The notes below the pieces were generated by a model. It did not search any database. It saw only the letters and a list, made by a program, of their open reading frames with translations, and had not been told where the DNA came from. From Antitrichia curtipendula (taxonomy: Eukaryota > Streptophyta > Bryopsida > Hypnales > Leucodontaceae): 64,000 nt of DNA. Of the stretch, positions 1 to 10,974 are shown piece by piece. The stretch lies in the NCBI GenBank assembly GCA_951230915.1, contig OX579638.1, forward strand, positions 2,684,696-2,748,695, read 5' to 3'. The translations under genes and the position numbers were made by a program. Each line of letters opens with the position of its first letter. The stretch's first letter is position 1.

Positions 1-429
1 GCTAGCACAGTGGGGCAACACCCGGGCAGTCAAACTTGGCCTCCACACCAGACACGCCAAGTGATTGCTTGGCGCCCCCCCTGGCGCGTCACCAGTGCGG
101 TTGCTCTGAGGCAATTTTGCAAGCCGATGGCAACAAGTCATCCGTTTTACAAGACGGCTGGGGATGCTCTTAATGGTTTATCCGGACACTTTTACACTTT
201 CGCACGTGATAACCTTTTCAAAGTATGATCCTAAATTGAAACTAAACGTGGCCGGCAACCGACTGAATGGAACGTTGGCGACAAGCAATCTTTTTATTTT
301 CCGTGTGGCCGGCCCCTCTGCTGACGGATCACACCCGAATCTCCGTCCAACCAGCCCGATAAAATAATTGCAATCAAAATACTCCCTAAATAAAATACTC
401 GAATCCAAACAGACGATCTCAACTGGGCC
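1..429. other. Window start, no gene recognised
   Basis: No convincing exon is seen. The first 130 bases are GC-rich and contain a short perfect hairpin (CGCCAAG, 6-base loop, CTTGGCG) at 57-76. A nine-base word GTGGCCGGC occurs twice near 248 and 305. Short open frames exist on both strands but have no family resemblance. The stretch may be the decayed end of a larger repeat that lies outside the window. Confidence 0.4.
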
Positions 430-431
430 TA

Positions 432-840
432 AGGTTGGACCACCCATTACCAACCAGGGATGGATTTCCAACCTGTAGAGGTAAGCTAATTCCGACCAGG
501 CAGATTTTTTTGAGAATCTCTAGATTTAATGACATGCACGATACCCAAGGCTGCGAGGAGCAATTGCTAAATGCCACGTGTTAGTTTGAAATTTGTATAC
601 ATGAGTAGGAAGTAGTCTCTTCTATGATCGGAATTGCAAGACTCTACATATTGGGTATTAGTTCAGAACACTTTTTGCCTTCTTAAATTCACAGAAATTT
701 CAGTTTTGCAAATAAAATTCTGAAAATTCTACAATCACAATATTTTCTATCTTCCTACATGGGAAAAAATTCCATTGCACTAAATAGTTCACCATTTTCT
801 CTACAGATCCTTAAGTGATTAGGTATGGGTGGTCCTACCT
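432..840. mobile_element. Family G TIR element (MITE-like), copy 1
   Basis: A 409-bp element with ends AGGTTGGACCACCCATTACC on the left and, inverted, GGTATGGGTGGTCCTACCT on the right. A TA dinucleotide stands directly outside both ends (430-431 and 841-842), which is the target duplication expected of Tc1/mariner-type elements. The same ends recur at 15931-16740, 26322-26744 and 55919-56322, with closely similar lengths once nested DNA is removed. No coding capacity is seen, so it is non-autonomous. The superfamily is inferred from the TA duplication only. Confidence 0.72.
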
Positions 841-1077
841 TAGTGGGTCACCGATAACAGCGCCAGGCACTCACGAAAGCCAAACCACTGTAGGACACGA
901 AAGACTCGGTGATGAGCTGTGCAGATGGATCGAAAAGCCCACGAGACGGACCCAATTGTTTATTGTTGTTCCACCCAAAGATCACATCCTGCGTCGTTGA
1001 TTATATTGGATCACATTCTTTATTCTTGTGCAGTATGGGATCTAATAGTTGAATAGTATTATAATTTTTTTAAAATG

Positions 1078-1966
1078 GGTTGCCCCTCCCTGCAGCGTTC
1101 CCTGCTTTCAAGGCTGGCCTAGTGAAACTTCCGAAGTGCCGGTGCGTCTCCAGTCTGCCTCTCTACAGTAGAAGCGGCAACTGGTTCGCTTGCCTCTAAT
1201 AGAACAGCACTTGCTCCGAAACGTATAAAAAAATGAAAACTGAGATGCCTGCTCAGATGCTTGGTGTCACTATATGAGGGGCAAAAATCCTTCGTTTCTC
1301 AACCAGCTCTCATCATCGATCGCTCTCAGTGGAGTTGGTCGACGCTATTCATAAGTCTGAAGTAAAACTCCAATCTATCCTGGCGTCGGTATTTTCTATT
1401 ACTGCAACCAAGACTTCACACGGGTGTTCAGAGCTACGGGGTCACAACAATCTGAAGAATTGTAGAGGTCTGCTCGTATTGTCAACGAAGCTTCGGTAGT
1501 CGCAGACAGGTTACAGGTTTAGAGGTGAGCTATAAAACCAGCTCTTGGGATCAAGAGAAGTAGTCTCCCAGTTTTTCAAAGGAGGCCTGGACCCTTAGTT
1601 TGAGTGATTGTAGATATCAGTCCGAGATTTTGAGAGGAAGCTTATCGCAGAAAATTTTCGGAATTTGGGAGGTCGTTTGTGAGCTTGGTTACTGGGAGCT
1701 TTCGGATTCCCTGGAGAGTACTTGCATTACGCTTTTCTAGTAACACAGTCTCTCAAGTGTATCGCTTGTAAAGTCTCTGCGTGTGCCGATAACTTGAGCT
1801 CGAGCTCTGCGTGTGTTGTGAGCTTTCAAGCTACGCCATGAGTTCTTACCGCCCTGCAGAGCGAGCATTCAGCTGGAACTCTCTCACAGAAGAGTAGAAA
1901 TCCACAATCTGTTAAGAGTGCCTGGATCCCGAGTTTCTGAATCTCAGTACGAAAATTGCGACCCCA
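1078..1966 (+). promoter_or_regulatory. Promoter and long 5' leader of kelch gene 1
   Basis: The block from about 1078 to the start codon is nearly the same as 18515-19164 upstream of the second kelch gene, so both genes were copied with their regulatory DNA. Candidate TATA boxes are TATAAAA at 1224-1230 and CTATATG near 1270. The first is changed in copy 2 to a TAGTAAAA form, while the second is kept as CTATATC. Copy 1 carries roughly 200 bp around 1600-1800 that copy 2 lacks. The transcription start is not determined. Confidence 0.55.
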
Positions 1967-3160
1967 ATGGCCGACTTCGTAGCTTACAACGAGATGATGA
2001 AGCGCTGCCGTGTTTCCACCGCAGAAGCGCCGCTGCCGCAAGCAACAGGCTTCACGCCCTGCCTCCCCGACGACGTTTTCCTCAATTGCTTACTGCGCGT
2101 CCCTCTCCAGTGTCACGCCAGTCTGCACTTCGTCTCCAAGTCCTTGCGCACTCTCCTACAATCCCCAGACTATTACGCGCAACGCCAATCGGAAGGCGCA
2201 AGCTCTTCCTTTGTGTGCATGTTGCAAAGAACACCCACCGCAAGTGAAGAAAGCGGCGAAGAAGTTGGTGACGCAGCTGGTGAGCCTGTGTTTGGGATCA
2301 CGCTCTTGGACGTGGAACACGCGACATGGGAGCGCTTGCCAGCAATTCCAGGCTTAACAGGCGGCTTGCCGACGTTCTGCAAGCTCCTGCGCGTTGGACG
2401 CGAGCTCGTCGTGATGGGCGGTTGGTGGCCAAGCACTTGGGCGCCTTCCGTTTCTGTGTTTATTTACAATTTCGGGACGCAGAAATGGCGACAAGGGAAG
2501 GATATGCCGAACGCGCGCTCGTTCTTCGCGTGCGACGTGGTCGGGTCGAAGGTCCTCCTCGCGGGAGGACACGACGGCGACAAGAAAGCGCTCAACTCGC
2601 TTGAATCTTACGACGTCGAAACCAACTCGTGGACGTCGTTGCGTAGCATGAGCTTCGAGCGGGACGAGCCGACGGGCGTCATCATTGACGGCCAATTTTA
2701 TGTTGTCAGTGGATACGGGAGTGATGCTCAAGGGGTGTTCATCGCGAGTGCGGAAATCTATGATCCGGAGACGAATTCGTGGCGAGTTCTGGAGAATATG
2801 TGGACGCCGACGGACGGTGGAGACGTCCTTGCGAATCCGACGTCGTTGGCGACGCTGAAGGGAAGCGTGTACGCCGTTCATGGGAAAGAAGTGGTTGTGT
2901 ACGACTCTGAACGAAACGCTTGGACGGTCGAGGCAGAGATGCCGGAAGAATGCGAGAAAGGGGAGGTAACGTCGATGTCTATTGCGGCCACGGGGAATGA
3001 GCTCGTGATCACGGGGCTTGTGAAGAGAAACGAATCGACTTCGCTGCGAACCTTGAAGCTCACCCCGCCTGTGAAGAATGGCAAGCCGCAGTGGGAGACT
3101 GTTGCTTGTAGTGAGTCGTATCTTAACCTGGCTCAAACGTCGTGCGCGTTCGAGTTGTAG
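1967..3160 (+). CDS. F-box/kelch-repeat protein, KMD-like (copy 1)
   Basis: Single-exon gene, 397 residues. Residues about 28-73 form an F-box (core LPDDVFLNCLLRVP). Residues about 115-330 hold four or so kelch blades, each ending in a Y/W motif such as YDVETNSW and YDPETNSW with a glycine-rich strand (VVMGGW, LLAGGHD, VVSGYG). Order, length and the WERLPAIPG..GGLP and ERDEP motifs match the Arabidopsis KISS ME DEADLY / At1g80440 group, which are SCF E3 ligase receptors reported to target type-B response regulators and phenylalanine ammonia-lyase. That role is an inference from family. The ATG at 1967 starts the same MADFVAYNE sequence in both copies. A second, intact copy lies 17.2 kb downstream. 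Confidence 0.9.
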   Translation: MADFVAYNEMMKRCRVSTAEAPLPQATGFTPCLPDDVFLNCLLRVPLQCHASLHFVSKSLRTLLQSPDYYAQRQSEGASSSFVCMLQRTPTASEESGEEVGDAAGEPVFGITLLDVEHATWERLPAIPGLTGGLPTFCKLLRVGRELVVMGGWWPSTWAPSVSVFIYNFGTQKWRQGKDMPNARSFFACDVVGSKVLLAGGHDGDKKALNSLESYDVETNSWTSLRSMSFERDEPTGVIIDGQFYVVSGYGSDAQGVFIASAEIYDPETNSWRVLENMWTPTDGGDVLANPTSLATLKGSVYAVHGKEVVVYDSERNAWTVEAEMPEECEKGEVTSMSIAATGNELVITGLVKRNESTSLRTLKLTPPVKNGKPQWETVACSESYLNLAQTSCAFEL

Positions 3161-4230
3161 CGTTTTGAGCGGTTTAGGGCTTAGGGATCTGAGAGAAGCA
3201 GTGGTTGTTGTACAGTAGACGCATCCAAGTGGGAGGCCTTTTTTTTGTGCCTTTCCTGGTGCTTTCTATCAGGAGCTTCAATCGTAACGGCGTTTGTGCT
3301 GTGCCGCGCCTTTTCCATTGGTGTTCTCGAACTCAATCTTATTAAAGCAAGTGATCTTTTTTCGAATTTTGACTTGTAGCGCAATCCGTGAATGGCTGTC
3401 TCTTTGTGTCTGTATTTGAGCTGGATTGTATGGAAATTGTGCGTGTTGGTAGAAGTGAAGGTGGTCAGTTTTGTAAGCATTGATGCATTTCGTAGGAAAT
3501 TGGAACTCTGTTTAAGGTCTTCAGAATCCGAGAGAGGCTCTATGTTGCCATTCCTTATGCTTCAATCAGGAGCTTCAAGTGCGCAACTGCATTTGTAGAT
3601 TTCCCAGTACGCTGGAAATTTTGCAGCATTGTAATCTATCTTTTAAGCAACTGCTCTTTTTTTCGAATTATAGGTGTAGCCCGGTCACTGAATGTCTGTC
3701 TTTGGTGTCGATTTGTGAGCTGGATTGCATGGAGTTTGTGCGAGTTTGATAAAGTGAAATGCGAGTTGTATGAGTTTGAAGAATTTTGTAAGCTGTGAGC
3801 GCAACTCCGCAGTTGAATTCGAACTTCAGCGCACTGGAACTCCTGTTTTAGGGCTTCAGAATCCGAGAGACACCCGTTGTTGCCTTTGCTGATGCTTCCA
3901 CTCAGGAGCTTCAATCGCAACTGCACCTCTATTTCTTATTGCGCGTGAAACTGTGGAGCTTTTGCAATCCATTCTATAAGCTTGAGACTGATCTTATTTT
4001 CGAATTGTACTTGCAGCTTAATTAATTCCTGAATGCCTGTCTCTTTGTGTCTGTTTTGAGCTGGATGGCATGGAAATTGTGTGCTTTACGAATTTAAGGT
4101 CTGCTATGTGAGCAATGAGCGTGGATTTGGGTTCTCTGGATTTGCGAACTTGGTTGCACGCGCTGTGAGTGATGACTTGCATTGGAAGAGAGGGACACCC
4201 CAAAGCGTCACTTTTTCTGCGAGATCATAG
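3161..4230 (+). repeat. 3' flank of kelch gene 1 with imperfect ~0.3-kb tandem units
   Basis: The sequence after the stop codon holds about three imperfect repeats of roughly 300-340 bp. Landmarks recur in order: an AGGAGCTTCAA word near 3271, 3568 and 3906, then a T-rich TTTTTTCGAATT segment, then a CTGTCTCTTTGTGTCTG and GAGCTGGAT segment near 3400, 3700 and 4040. The same arrangement, slightly shorter, follows the second kelch gene. It probably includes the 3' UTR; whether the repeats are transcribed is unknown. Confidence 0.7.
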
Positions 4231-4330
4231 TTACGACCTTCAGTTCTGCCAATGTGAGCGGGGCGGGCAAAGGTATTTTTGGCATGTGCCCACCGCTGGT
4301 AATATCCTCAGGCAGACTCTACCCAAATTT

Positions 4331-5456
4331 TTACCCCTAAAGTCCAATGGTCCTCTTGTGGGACAAAATGGATTTTGATCACGCTCTTATCGTCTCAATA
4401 TTTGTTGTATTTTTTTGACTTTATTTTTGGTGAAGATAGGAAAACACACTAGCTTTCCAGAAATATAATCTTTATTTCAATCGGTGCTCAATAAACAAAA
4501 GTTAGGGCAAAACAAGAATTTTTTTAAATTCAACGAGCAGAAAAAAAGCCTTCAAAAAAACTTGAACTAGAATTAAAAAGAAATTGTTTCATATAGATTG
4601 TATTTTTATCTACATGGGAAGCTTTGATTCATTCCATATCAACTTATTATGCAAAAATTATGGACACTCTTATTTTGGGGGCAATTAGAGCATCTTCTTG
4701 AAAAAATAACTTGTAGGATTTATTTTTGACCTCCATTTTCACATGTTTTGAAAAAAAAAAGTTTCACAAGGTTAATATTTCTTTCTAAAACAATCTCACC
4801 ATTGAGGTTAGTGTGTTTCAATTCCACCTTAGAGCTATTAATGGTTTAGTTTTCTCTTCAATCTGGAACCTACTTCTACTTAACAATTTTTTAATGAGTG
4901 AAAACTAAGCATGTTTTTTTAGAAATTCTTTTCTTCGACTCTCAACTCAATTCTTATCATATAAAATTTAAAATTTAAAATCAATAGAGCAAAAAATTTA
5001 AGTCAACCTAGGCAGGATGTTGCGGACAATGAGTGTCTGATGAATGATGAATGACAATGAGTTCTCTAGTGTAGGACAGAACTACAACTATTCATCCTTG
5101 GAATTTTTTGTGGAAAATGGAGAACATCTTCAATAGCTTGACTTCTAGTGAGTACTTTTGGATTTTCTTTTATTCTAATGACTCTCATGGTTACGCAGTG
5201 CATGATTTCCAAGCTCACCATTTGCGTTGTTCTAGGGTTAAGAAGGTTCAAAGTCAAAAAATGCTGTTGAGCAATGTACAAAAAATCTTGTTTTCTTCAC
5301 TTTAAACACAAATATCTTGCAATCCATAAGGTCAAAGTTTGTGAAATTTCTTCCACACATTCTTTCACTAGTCTAGTCCAAGATCTTGTAGTTAAATATA
5401 CCAAAAAATATTTTAATTTTTTGATGAAAAGAAGGCCTTGGGTCTTTAGGGATTAA
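4331..5456. repeat. TTAA/CCCCTAAA-ended dispersed repeat (large form)
   Basis: Begins with TTACCCCTAAAGTCC and ends with an inverted partner, GGGTCTTTAGGGATTAAG. The left part (CTCTTATCGTCTCAATATTT and the following 400 bases) is shared with 52538-53433. The part from about 4985 to 5265 matches family D (37313-37727), including the AACTATTCATCC motif. It is therefore composite. No protein is encoded. The end motif is the same as in the short intronic family C elements. Confidence 0.55.
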
Positions 5457-5502
5457 GATTCATCCTGCGAGCAGGCAGGGTGGGGCCGCCGGGACCTACT
5501 CT

Positions 5503-5605
5503 AAGATAAAAAGGTAAAAAGAGGGGGAGGGGGAGAAAAAAAAGGGAAAAGGAGGGGAGAGAGGGAAAAAAAAGGGAAAAAATGAGATAAAAGAAGAAGA
5601 ATTGA
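5503..5605 (+). repeat. Polypurine tract
   Basis: About 100 bases almost wholly A and G on the + strand, with runs such as GAGGGGGAGGGGGAG and GGGAAAAGGAGGGGAGAG. Such tracts can form triplex DNA. It lies next to a short GC-rich island at 5460-5500 that I cannot assign. Confidence 0.8.
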
Positions 5606-5796
5606 GCTTTTAAATCAATTAAAAACAAAAATTGAACATTGATACCTTAAAGAAAAAAGTTTGACCTCTTAATTCATTATCAATCAAGAGTGTAGAGGCT
5701 TTGCATCTTTTATTTTCTTGTGTATGCAAAGTAAAAGTTGAATAAAAGTAGAAATAAATATATAATGGTAACATTTGTTCTAGTTTGTTTTGTATA

Positions 5797-6886
5797 CACT
5801 ACAAAAAAAATAGAGAAAAACGTGATTGTGCAAATGACTGCAAAATAGTCGCGTTGTAGTCGCAAAACAAAAGAATGACTTTGTGGCAGTGTAGTCATTT
5901 TGGACAAGTCATTTACAATAATGACTGCAGATATATTATCACCTAATGAAGAGGGAACGGATGAGACTTTGGATGAGATGAGGCTCGATAAAGAAAGACA
6001 GCCTTGGAAAGATGGTTTTGAGCTGCCATGTGGAAAGGGAGGGTTTTTTTGGACTAGGTGGACAACGACTTGACCCCTGATAAATCTGACGTGGACAATG
6101 GAAGCGCAGTCACGGTGAAGTTATTTTGGAGTTGCATCTGACCCCTTTTTAATCTGACATGGACTTCCTTCTGCAGTCACGGAGAAGTCATTTTAGAGTG
6201 ACATCCGACCCCTTCTAAATCTGACGTGGACATAGCAACTCCGTGGCGCGGCAATCATTGTACAGTTGGGTTTAACCCCTCTATAATCTTACATGGACTT
6301 TCACGTAGGCATCATTTTAAAGTGATGGATTTAGGATTTAGAATTTAGGGTTTGGGAATTGCGGCGATGTGTGCAAAAAAGCCAATGTATTGACAATTGC
6401 ATGGTTAGTAGTCATTCTATAGTCACATATGAATACATTTTAAATATTGCAAAAATACATCATCCACCATATACAATACAATATACACCATATACAATAC
6501 ATCATACACCATGCTTAATATAAAATATACCATATACAAAATATTTGGCAAATATGCCACATGGCTCTCAAAGCCACTTAGTATATGAATATGAAGAGTT
6601 GAAATGACAAACCTTTTATACAGGTGGAGTGATAGGAGGCAAGACAAACCATATGGGACGTGTAAAACACAGAAATTGTGTTATTAATAATATTTTAGAT
6701 CTCATTTAGGAATAGTAGATTAATTGTTTTCAAAAAACTTTAAACTAATAAAAATTGAAAAATGAATTTTACTTTTATCTCCAAAAATTTGTTTTGGATT
6801 TTGAACCTCAAATCAAAAGTTGTGGACAAATTTGAGAAGAAGATTGGAGAGGCTATTTTCTTAACATTTTTTTGATTCTAGTAGTG
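5797..6886. mobile_element. CACTA-like non-autonomous element
   Basis: The left end reads CACTACAAAAAAAATAGAG. The right end, read on the other strand, is CACTACTAGAATC followed by A-rich sequence. CACTA tips are the hallmark of the CMC/EnSpm group. Inside are repeated words, GCAGTCACGG and GAAGTCATTTT, and three to four imperfect units of about 80-90 bp at 6060-6310, each with a TCTGACGTGGAC or similar core. Such subterminal repeats are usual for CACTA elements. I find no matching 3-bp target duplication (ATA left, TAG right), and related GCAGTCAC motifs continue to about 7060, so the right border is uncertain. Confidence 0.6.
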
Positions 6887-7139
6887 TAGAAGACGTAATG
6901 TAATCATTTCCATATCGTTATCTGACTGCAATACTGTAACACGACTTCCACTTGACTAGGTGCAGTCACATGGAAGTCATAGGTGATCCCTAGTGAATTA
7001 GAATCGTAGAAGGTCACTGTCACTGTTAGTAATGTTGTTCTAGTTTTTTTTGCAATGTAGTTCTTAGGGGTAGGCTTAACAATGGAATTGTATATACGCA
7101 CAGGGAGTTAAGGTTCAACAAATGTGCAAATCCATCCAC

Positions 7140-7525
7140 TCTAGAGCCTATAGGGTTGATTGTTCCTCAAACATTGTCAATTTGGATGGAATCGATAAAT
7201 TTAGTGGGTGTAATTGAATTGTTTGTAAAAAAAACCTTGTTAGCACAAAAAAGTAGTAGGGTGAAGCCGCAAGATACACAAAGTAATCCTACTTATATTA
7301 GGGATGATGCAACTGACAAACCTTGATGGAAAGTATTCTTACATAAAGAAGCCCGTTCCAAGTGTGAAGTTGTTGACCGCACAGATGCCTTCATCACCAC
7401 TACTGGGGAGGCTATAGGGCTCATTGTTCCCCAACGATTGCTGAGTAGAAGCTCCACCGCCAATCTAACTGGAGCCATTGAATTATCTGTGGAAGAGAAC
7501 TTACTTGCGCAAGAGACGTACTAGG
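7140..7525 (+). pseudogene. Decayed coding remnant of unknown origin, two related halves
   Basis: The + frame 7330-7522 reads as a protein-like segment (VFLHKEARSKCEVVDRTDAF, then EAIGLIVPQRLL and AIELSVEENLLAQE). A TGA interrupts the frame just before. A second, more decayed version of the latter half lies at 7145-7250 (PIGLIVPQTL, VIELFVKK.LLAQ), so part was duplicated. Codon pattern suggests it was once coding, perhaps in a transposable element, but I do not recognise the family. Confidence 0.35.
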
Positions 7526-7647
7526 TACACACTTCTTGTCTAAACATGGCCTGTCATGTTGCCCTAGTGTTTGTATCAATAGAAGCATTTTTCCTAAACT
7601 GCAAGTGCATGCAGCAGTGAGGCAGGTCTCCAAATTGTTGCTATATA

Positions 7648-8170
7648 AAATAAACCAACCCATGACAAGCAAAATGTCCAATGCAGACATCTAGAAAACC
7701 ACCCATTACAATCACATCAATCCATGGCAGATTTTTGCTCATAAATGAGATTTAGACTTTGGCTAGGTTGGTTAGTGGTCAAAATCAATGCCTTGGGTGA
7801 TGGTGATGGAGTTATTAGTGACAACTTTAGGACTTTTTACGTTTCTAGTGTAAATTCATTACAAGAACTAGCTTTTTTATTCCTTTATGTCATAGCCATG
7901 GTAGGAAATTTTGAGATTGCTTTAGATGGTTAAATGACCATTACGGGTACATTTTGTGGTGATTTTGGGGTAGTCTAGAGATTGTTGTAGGCCAGTTGGG
8001 TAGCACACTTCAAGAATTCATAACAAATTGATAATTTATCAAAAAAATAAAATTTCAATTGCTCTCTGCATTTCTCATGTTTAACTTTATATTAAAAAAA
8101 TTCTCAATTTTTTTCCAAAAGTGTAAACATGGCAAACTAACCATTTTGCCTGACATAGACTGGTTTACTT
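7648..8170. mobile_element. Family H TIR element, copy 1
   Basis: A 523-bp element. Its left end AAATAAACCAACCCATGACA and its right end, read inverted, AAGTAAACCAGTCTATGTCA match the ends of a second copy at 28736-29248. TA lies outside both ends (7646-7647, 8171-8172). The internal right part (7925-8110) is repeated directly at 8225-8420. It is non-coding and probably moved by a Tc1/mariner-type transposase, inferred from TA only. Confidence 0.68.
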
Positions 8171-8224
8171 TAAAAGGTGATGATAATACTTGAATGAATA
8201 TGCCATGTTTAGAAATATTGTCAC

Positions 8225-8420
8225 TAATTTAGATGAATAAAATGACCATGATGGATACACTTTTTGTTTGGTTTTGGGGTAGTCTAGAGATCCTTTGGGA
8301 TCAATTGAGCAACACACTTCAAAAACTCATAAGAAATTTGTACTTTGTTGAAAAAATATAATTTCTATTATTCTCAACATATCTCACTCTTATCTTGATG
8401 TGAAATTTAAAAGTAAATAA
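8225..8420. repeat. Truncated direct duplicate of family H right arm
   Basis: Resembles 7925-8110 at about 300 bp spacing. Shared landmarks are GGGGTAGTCTAGAGAT, then CAACACACTTCAA.AACTCATAA. A matching inverted copy is inside the other H element at 28850-28935. It lacks the TIR, so it is a partial second copy rather than an intact element. Confidence 0.6.
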
Positions 8421-8463
8421 AAAATTCAGCAATGGCATGAGGGCACAATAGTAACTCTGCTTA

Positions 8464-8701
8464 GGCTAGGATGAACTAGCCCGCTCGCTCATCCTACCAA
8501 AGTCCGTCTAGGGGTGTATATATAAAAAAAGCCCCCTATTTTGTGTCATCTGAAATCTATTTTCTACAGCCTCCCCTAGCTAATTTGGGGCCTTTGATTG
8601 CAAATGTGAATTTAGAATTTGCAAAAAAATCCATGCATGGAAAATTAAAAAAATCCAGAGTTTTCCTAGGGGGACAAGCGAGGGGTCAGTTCACCCCGGC
8701 C
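8464..8701. mobile_element. Family B hAT-like MITE, copy 1
   Basis: A 238-bp element with TIR consensus GGCCGGGGTGAACTGACCCC. The right end is intact; the left end is changed at many CpG/CpC-type positions to TA-rich form (GGCTAGGATGAACTAGCCC), as expected from methylation decay. The 8-bp flanks are TCTGCTTA and TTTGCTCA, a decayed 8-bp target duplication typical of hAT elements. The interior is shared with 14285-14519 and 61095-62016. Confidence 0.8.
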
Positions 8702-8731
8702 TTTGCTCATGATGGGCTAATTTATGTTACC

Positions 8732-9316
8732 TTAACCCCTAAAATCCCGAGGGTGTTTTCTGCCAAAAACCACTCAAAACCACCACTTCTGTTGTATTCA
8801 CTTAAGGAAACCAATTTTTTTTGGGGGGGAATTTAATTGTAGGGTCATGTACTTAACTTGAATGAGATCATGTAGTAAAAATTTCAGCAAAGTTCACCGT
8901 ACGGATTGGAAGGTATTAGCATTCAAAGTTGAACAAAAAGTTTTTTTTCAAGAAGATGCTTAAATTCCCCCCCAAAAATAAGATTGTCCATAACTTTCTC
9001 ATTCCTAGTCCAAATAGAATGAATCAAAGCTTCATGTATAGGTAAGAACATAATCTTTCAGGAAAAATACTCAAAAAAAACTATTTTGACTTTTTGACTT
9101 TTTTTTGGGCTGCCCGCCAATCTCCATTTCTTGCTCATTGTGCCATAATTTTTTCATCCGGCATCCAATTGAAACAAAAATTATATATCCACAAAGCTCT
9201 TGCAAAGCTACACAACCTCAAAAAATCTCAAAAAAATTCACTTCAAATTGAGACAAAAGAAACCTACCCGGACCCAAATTGTCCCCCGAGGGGACAAGTG
9301 GGGTTTTAGGGGTTAA
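8732..9316. mobile_element. TTAA-flanked element with CCCCTAAAA tips
   Basis: Left border TTAA|CCCCTAAAATCCC; right border GGGGTTTTAGGGG|TTAA. Between TTAA sites it is 577 bp. Internal sequence (AAGATTGTCCATAACTTTCT, then AATAGAATGAATCAAAGCTT) is shared with 24764-26317, 26745-27720 and, inverted, 4331-5456. A TTAA target with CCC-starting tips is the form of piggyBac elements. No transposase is present, so that assignment is tentative. Confidence 0.6.
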
Positions 9317-10550
9317 TGATGCAAATGGCTAAGGAAGCTTTCCAAGGACACCCAACATAATATGCACAGTGATTAATCACATTTTATTTTTTTTGGTACG
9401 TGTGTGTGTGATTTTGCCATATAACAGGAGAATTTTGTTTAGCTAACCGGTAGCTCAGTTCTTAATGCTTATATTTACCAACTAAAGCCACAACCTTTTT
9501 ACCCTCTTCATTTAGTAAAAACACCTGCATGATTTCAATATTTTGATTATTTGCCAAGAGAAATGTTAAATACTTATTTTTTACCTTACGAAGCTCTCAC
9601 AATTTGACAGATACATTGAAAGTTTAAGAATTCACAAGCCCCTTCATATTATTTTTTATTTTTTATTTTTTTCCAACTCACTTTTGGGTACATGCCCATT
9701 ATTGACTATCCTCTCAAAAGATGATTACACCCTCCTAGGAATTAGTTGCCCCCCCCCTCCCATGGAAAAAAATGACAACCCTTGATTTTTTTTGGAAAAA
9801 AAATCTTCCCCCTCCTCTTGCCGTTGATTTATATACGGATTTATATATGAATAGGTAATACATGCACGAATACATGTACAATACGTATATGAATTTGAAT
9901 ATGTATACACAATACAAATACAGATATACACCTAGTACAAATACATATACGTAATGGATACGTAATGGATATGCAATGGATATATCCCATATCCCTTGCC
10001 ACTTCCACCCTACCTCAAATTACAAGAGGGCTGGGAGGGTGGGAGGGTGAGGAAAAAAAATTTTAATTGATTTTTTAGAACTTAACCATAATAAAAATGC
10101 ATTAGGGGGTAGGGGTGGGGTAAAAAAAATTTAATTAAAAAATAAATCAAGTGGGGGTCTTTTTGAGTGGATGGTGAAGGCGTCCCTCACTATCCACTCA
10201 AAAGACAGCCTACACAATGTACAACAGCCTTGCCTAGCCCCCCCCCCATCCGACTGAGAAAAAATCCCACCGTCAATCTGTATAACCCAAAAAATGAACC
10301 CCTCCCCAAGTCGTGGATCTTACAAAAATTTATTGCTATCGATTAGCACCGCACTAAGAGATTATTTGAGCTGTTGAGAGAGAAAAAAATCCGACCGTCG
10401 ATCTATATAACCAAAATATTGAACCCTTCCCTAAGCTGTCGATCTTACAAAAATTTGTGGTCGTCGATCATCACCACAATGAGAGTTGCTAAGAGATTAG
10501 GGTTCAAGGCTCGTTTCTCTTGCTGCAACTTTCTTGTTGCGCACAACTTT
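9317..10550. other. Gene-free AT-rich stretch with local repeats
   Basis: Nothing coding is supported. It contains C- and G-runs, a cryptic repeat of TAC/TAT words at about 9835-9990 (including GTAATGGATAC twice), the G-tract cluster at 10028-10047, and a direct duplication of about 100 bp, 10251-10350 against 10373-10474, which share the AAAAATC.GACCGTC and GATCTTACAAAAATTT landmarks. Confidence 0.6.
10028..10047 (+). repeat. G-quadruplex motif
   Basis: Five G-triplets separated by one or two bases (GGGCTGGGAGGGTGGGAGGG). This meets the usual G3+N1-7 rule. More G-runs follow at about 10104-10120. There is no gene nearby, so no regulatory role can be assigned. Confidence 0.8.
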
Positions 10551-10974
10551 CACTAGTAGAAAAACAATGACCAAATCAACAAAACATCAACAAACCGTTT
10601 GTTTTTACAATTTTTAGTTGATTTCGGCACAAGTTAACAAAATGGTCAAAGAATTTTGTTGATTCAAATAGTACAATGTCCAAATCAACAAAAAAATCAA
10701 TACTTTTTTGTTCATTTTGACTAACAAGAGTTTGAAATAAGTTTTTGTAATTTGGGCAATGTTTAATCCTTAAATGCCCAATCAACTCTATATGGTCAGT
10801 CTGAAATTTTGAGCTCATTTTTGTATGGGCAATTAAATTCCTTTGACTGTTTAAAATTTTTTTAAGGCAATTTTAAAGCTTAACTATTGGAGGCTTTCAT
10901 TTTTCATTGAAGAAGGTAAATATTTGATTTTTGAAAGGCCCTCCAACACATATTTGTACAATCAATGAAGTGTA

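Noticed and set aside
2354..3136. 260-codon - strand frame, with a twin at 19552-20334
   Set aside because: Antisense of the kelch genes, a shadow caused by high GC at codon position 3. It has no domain.
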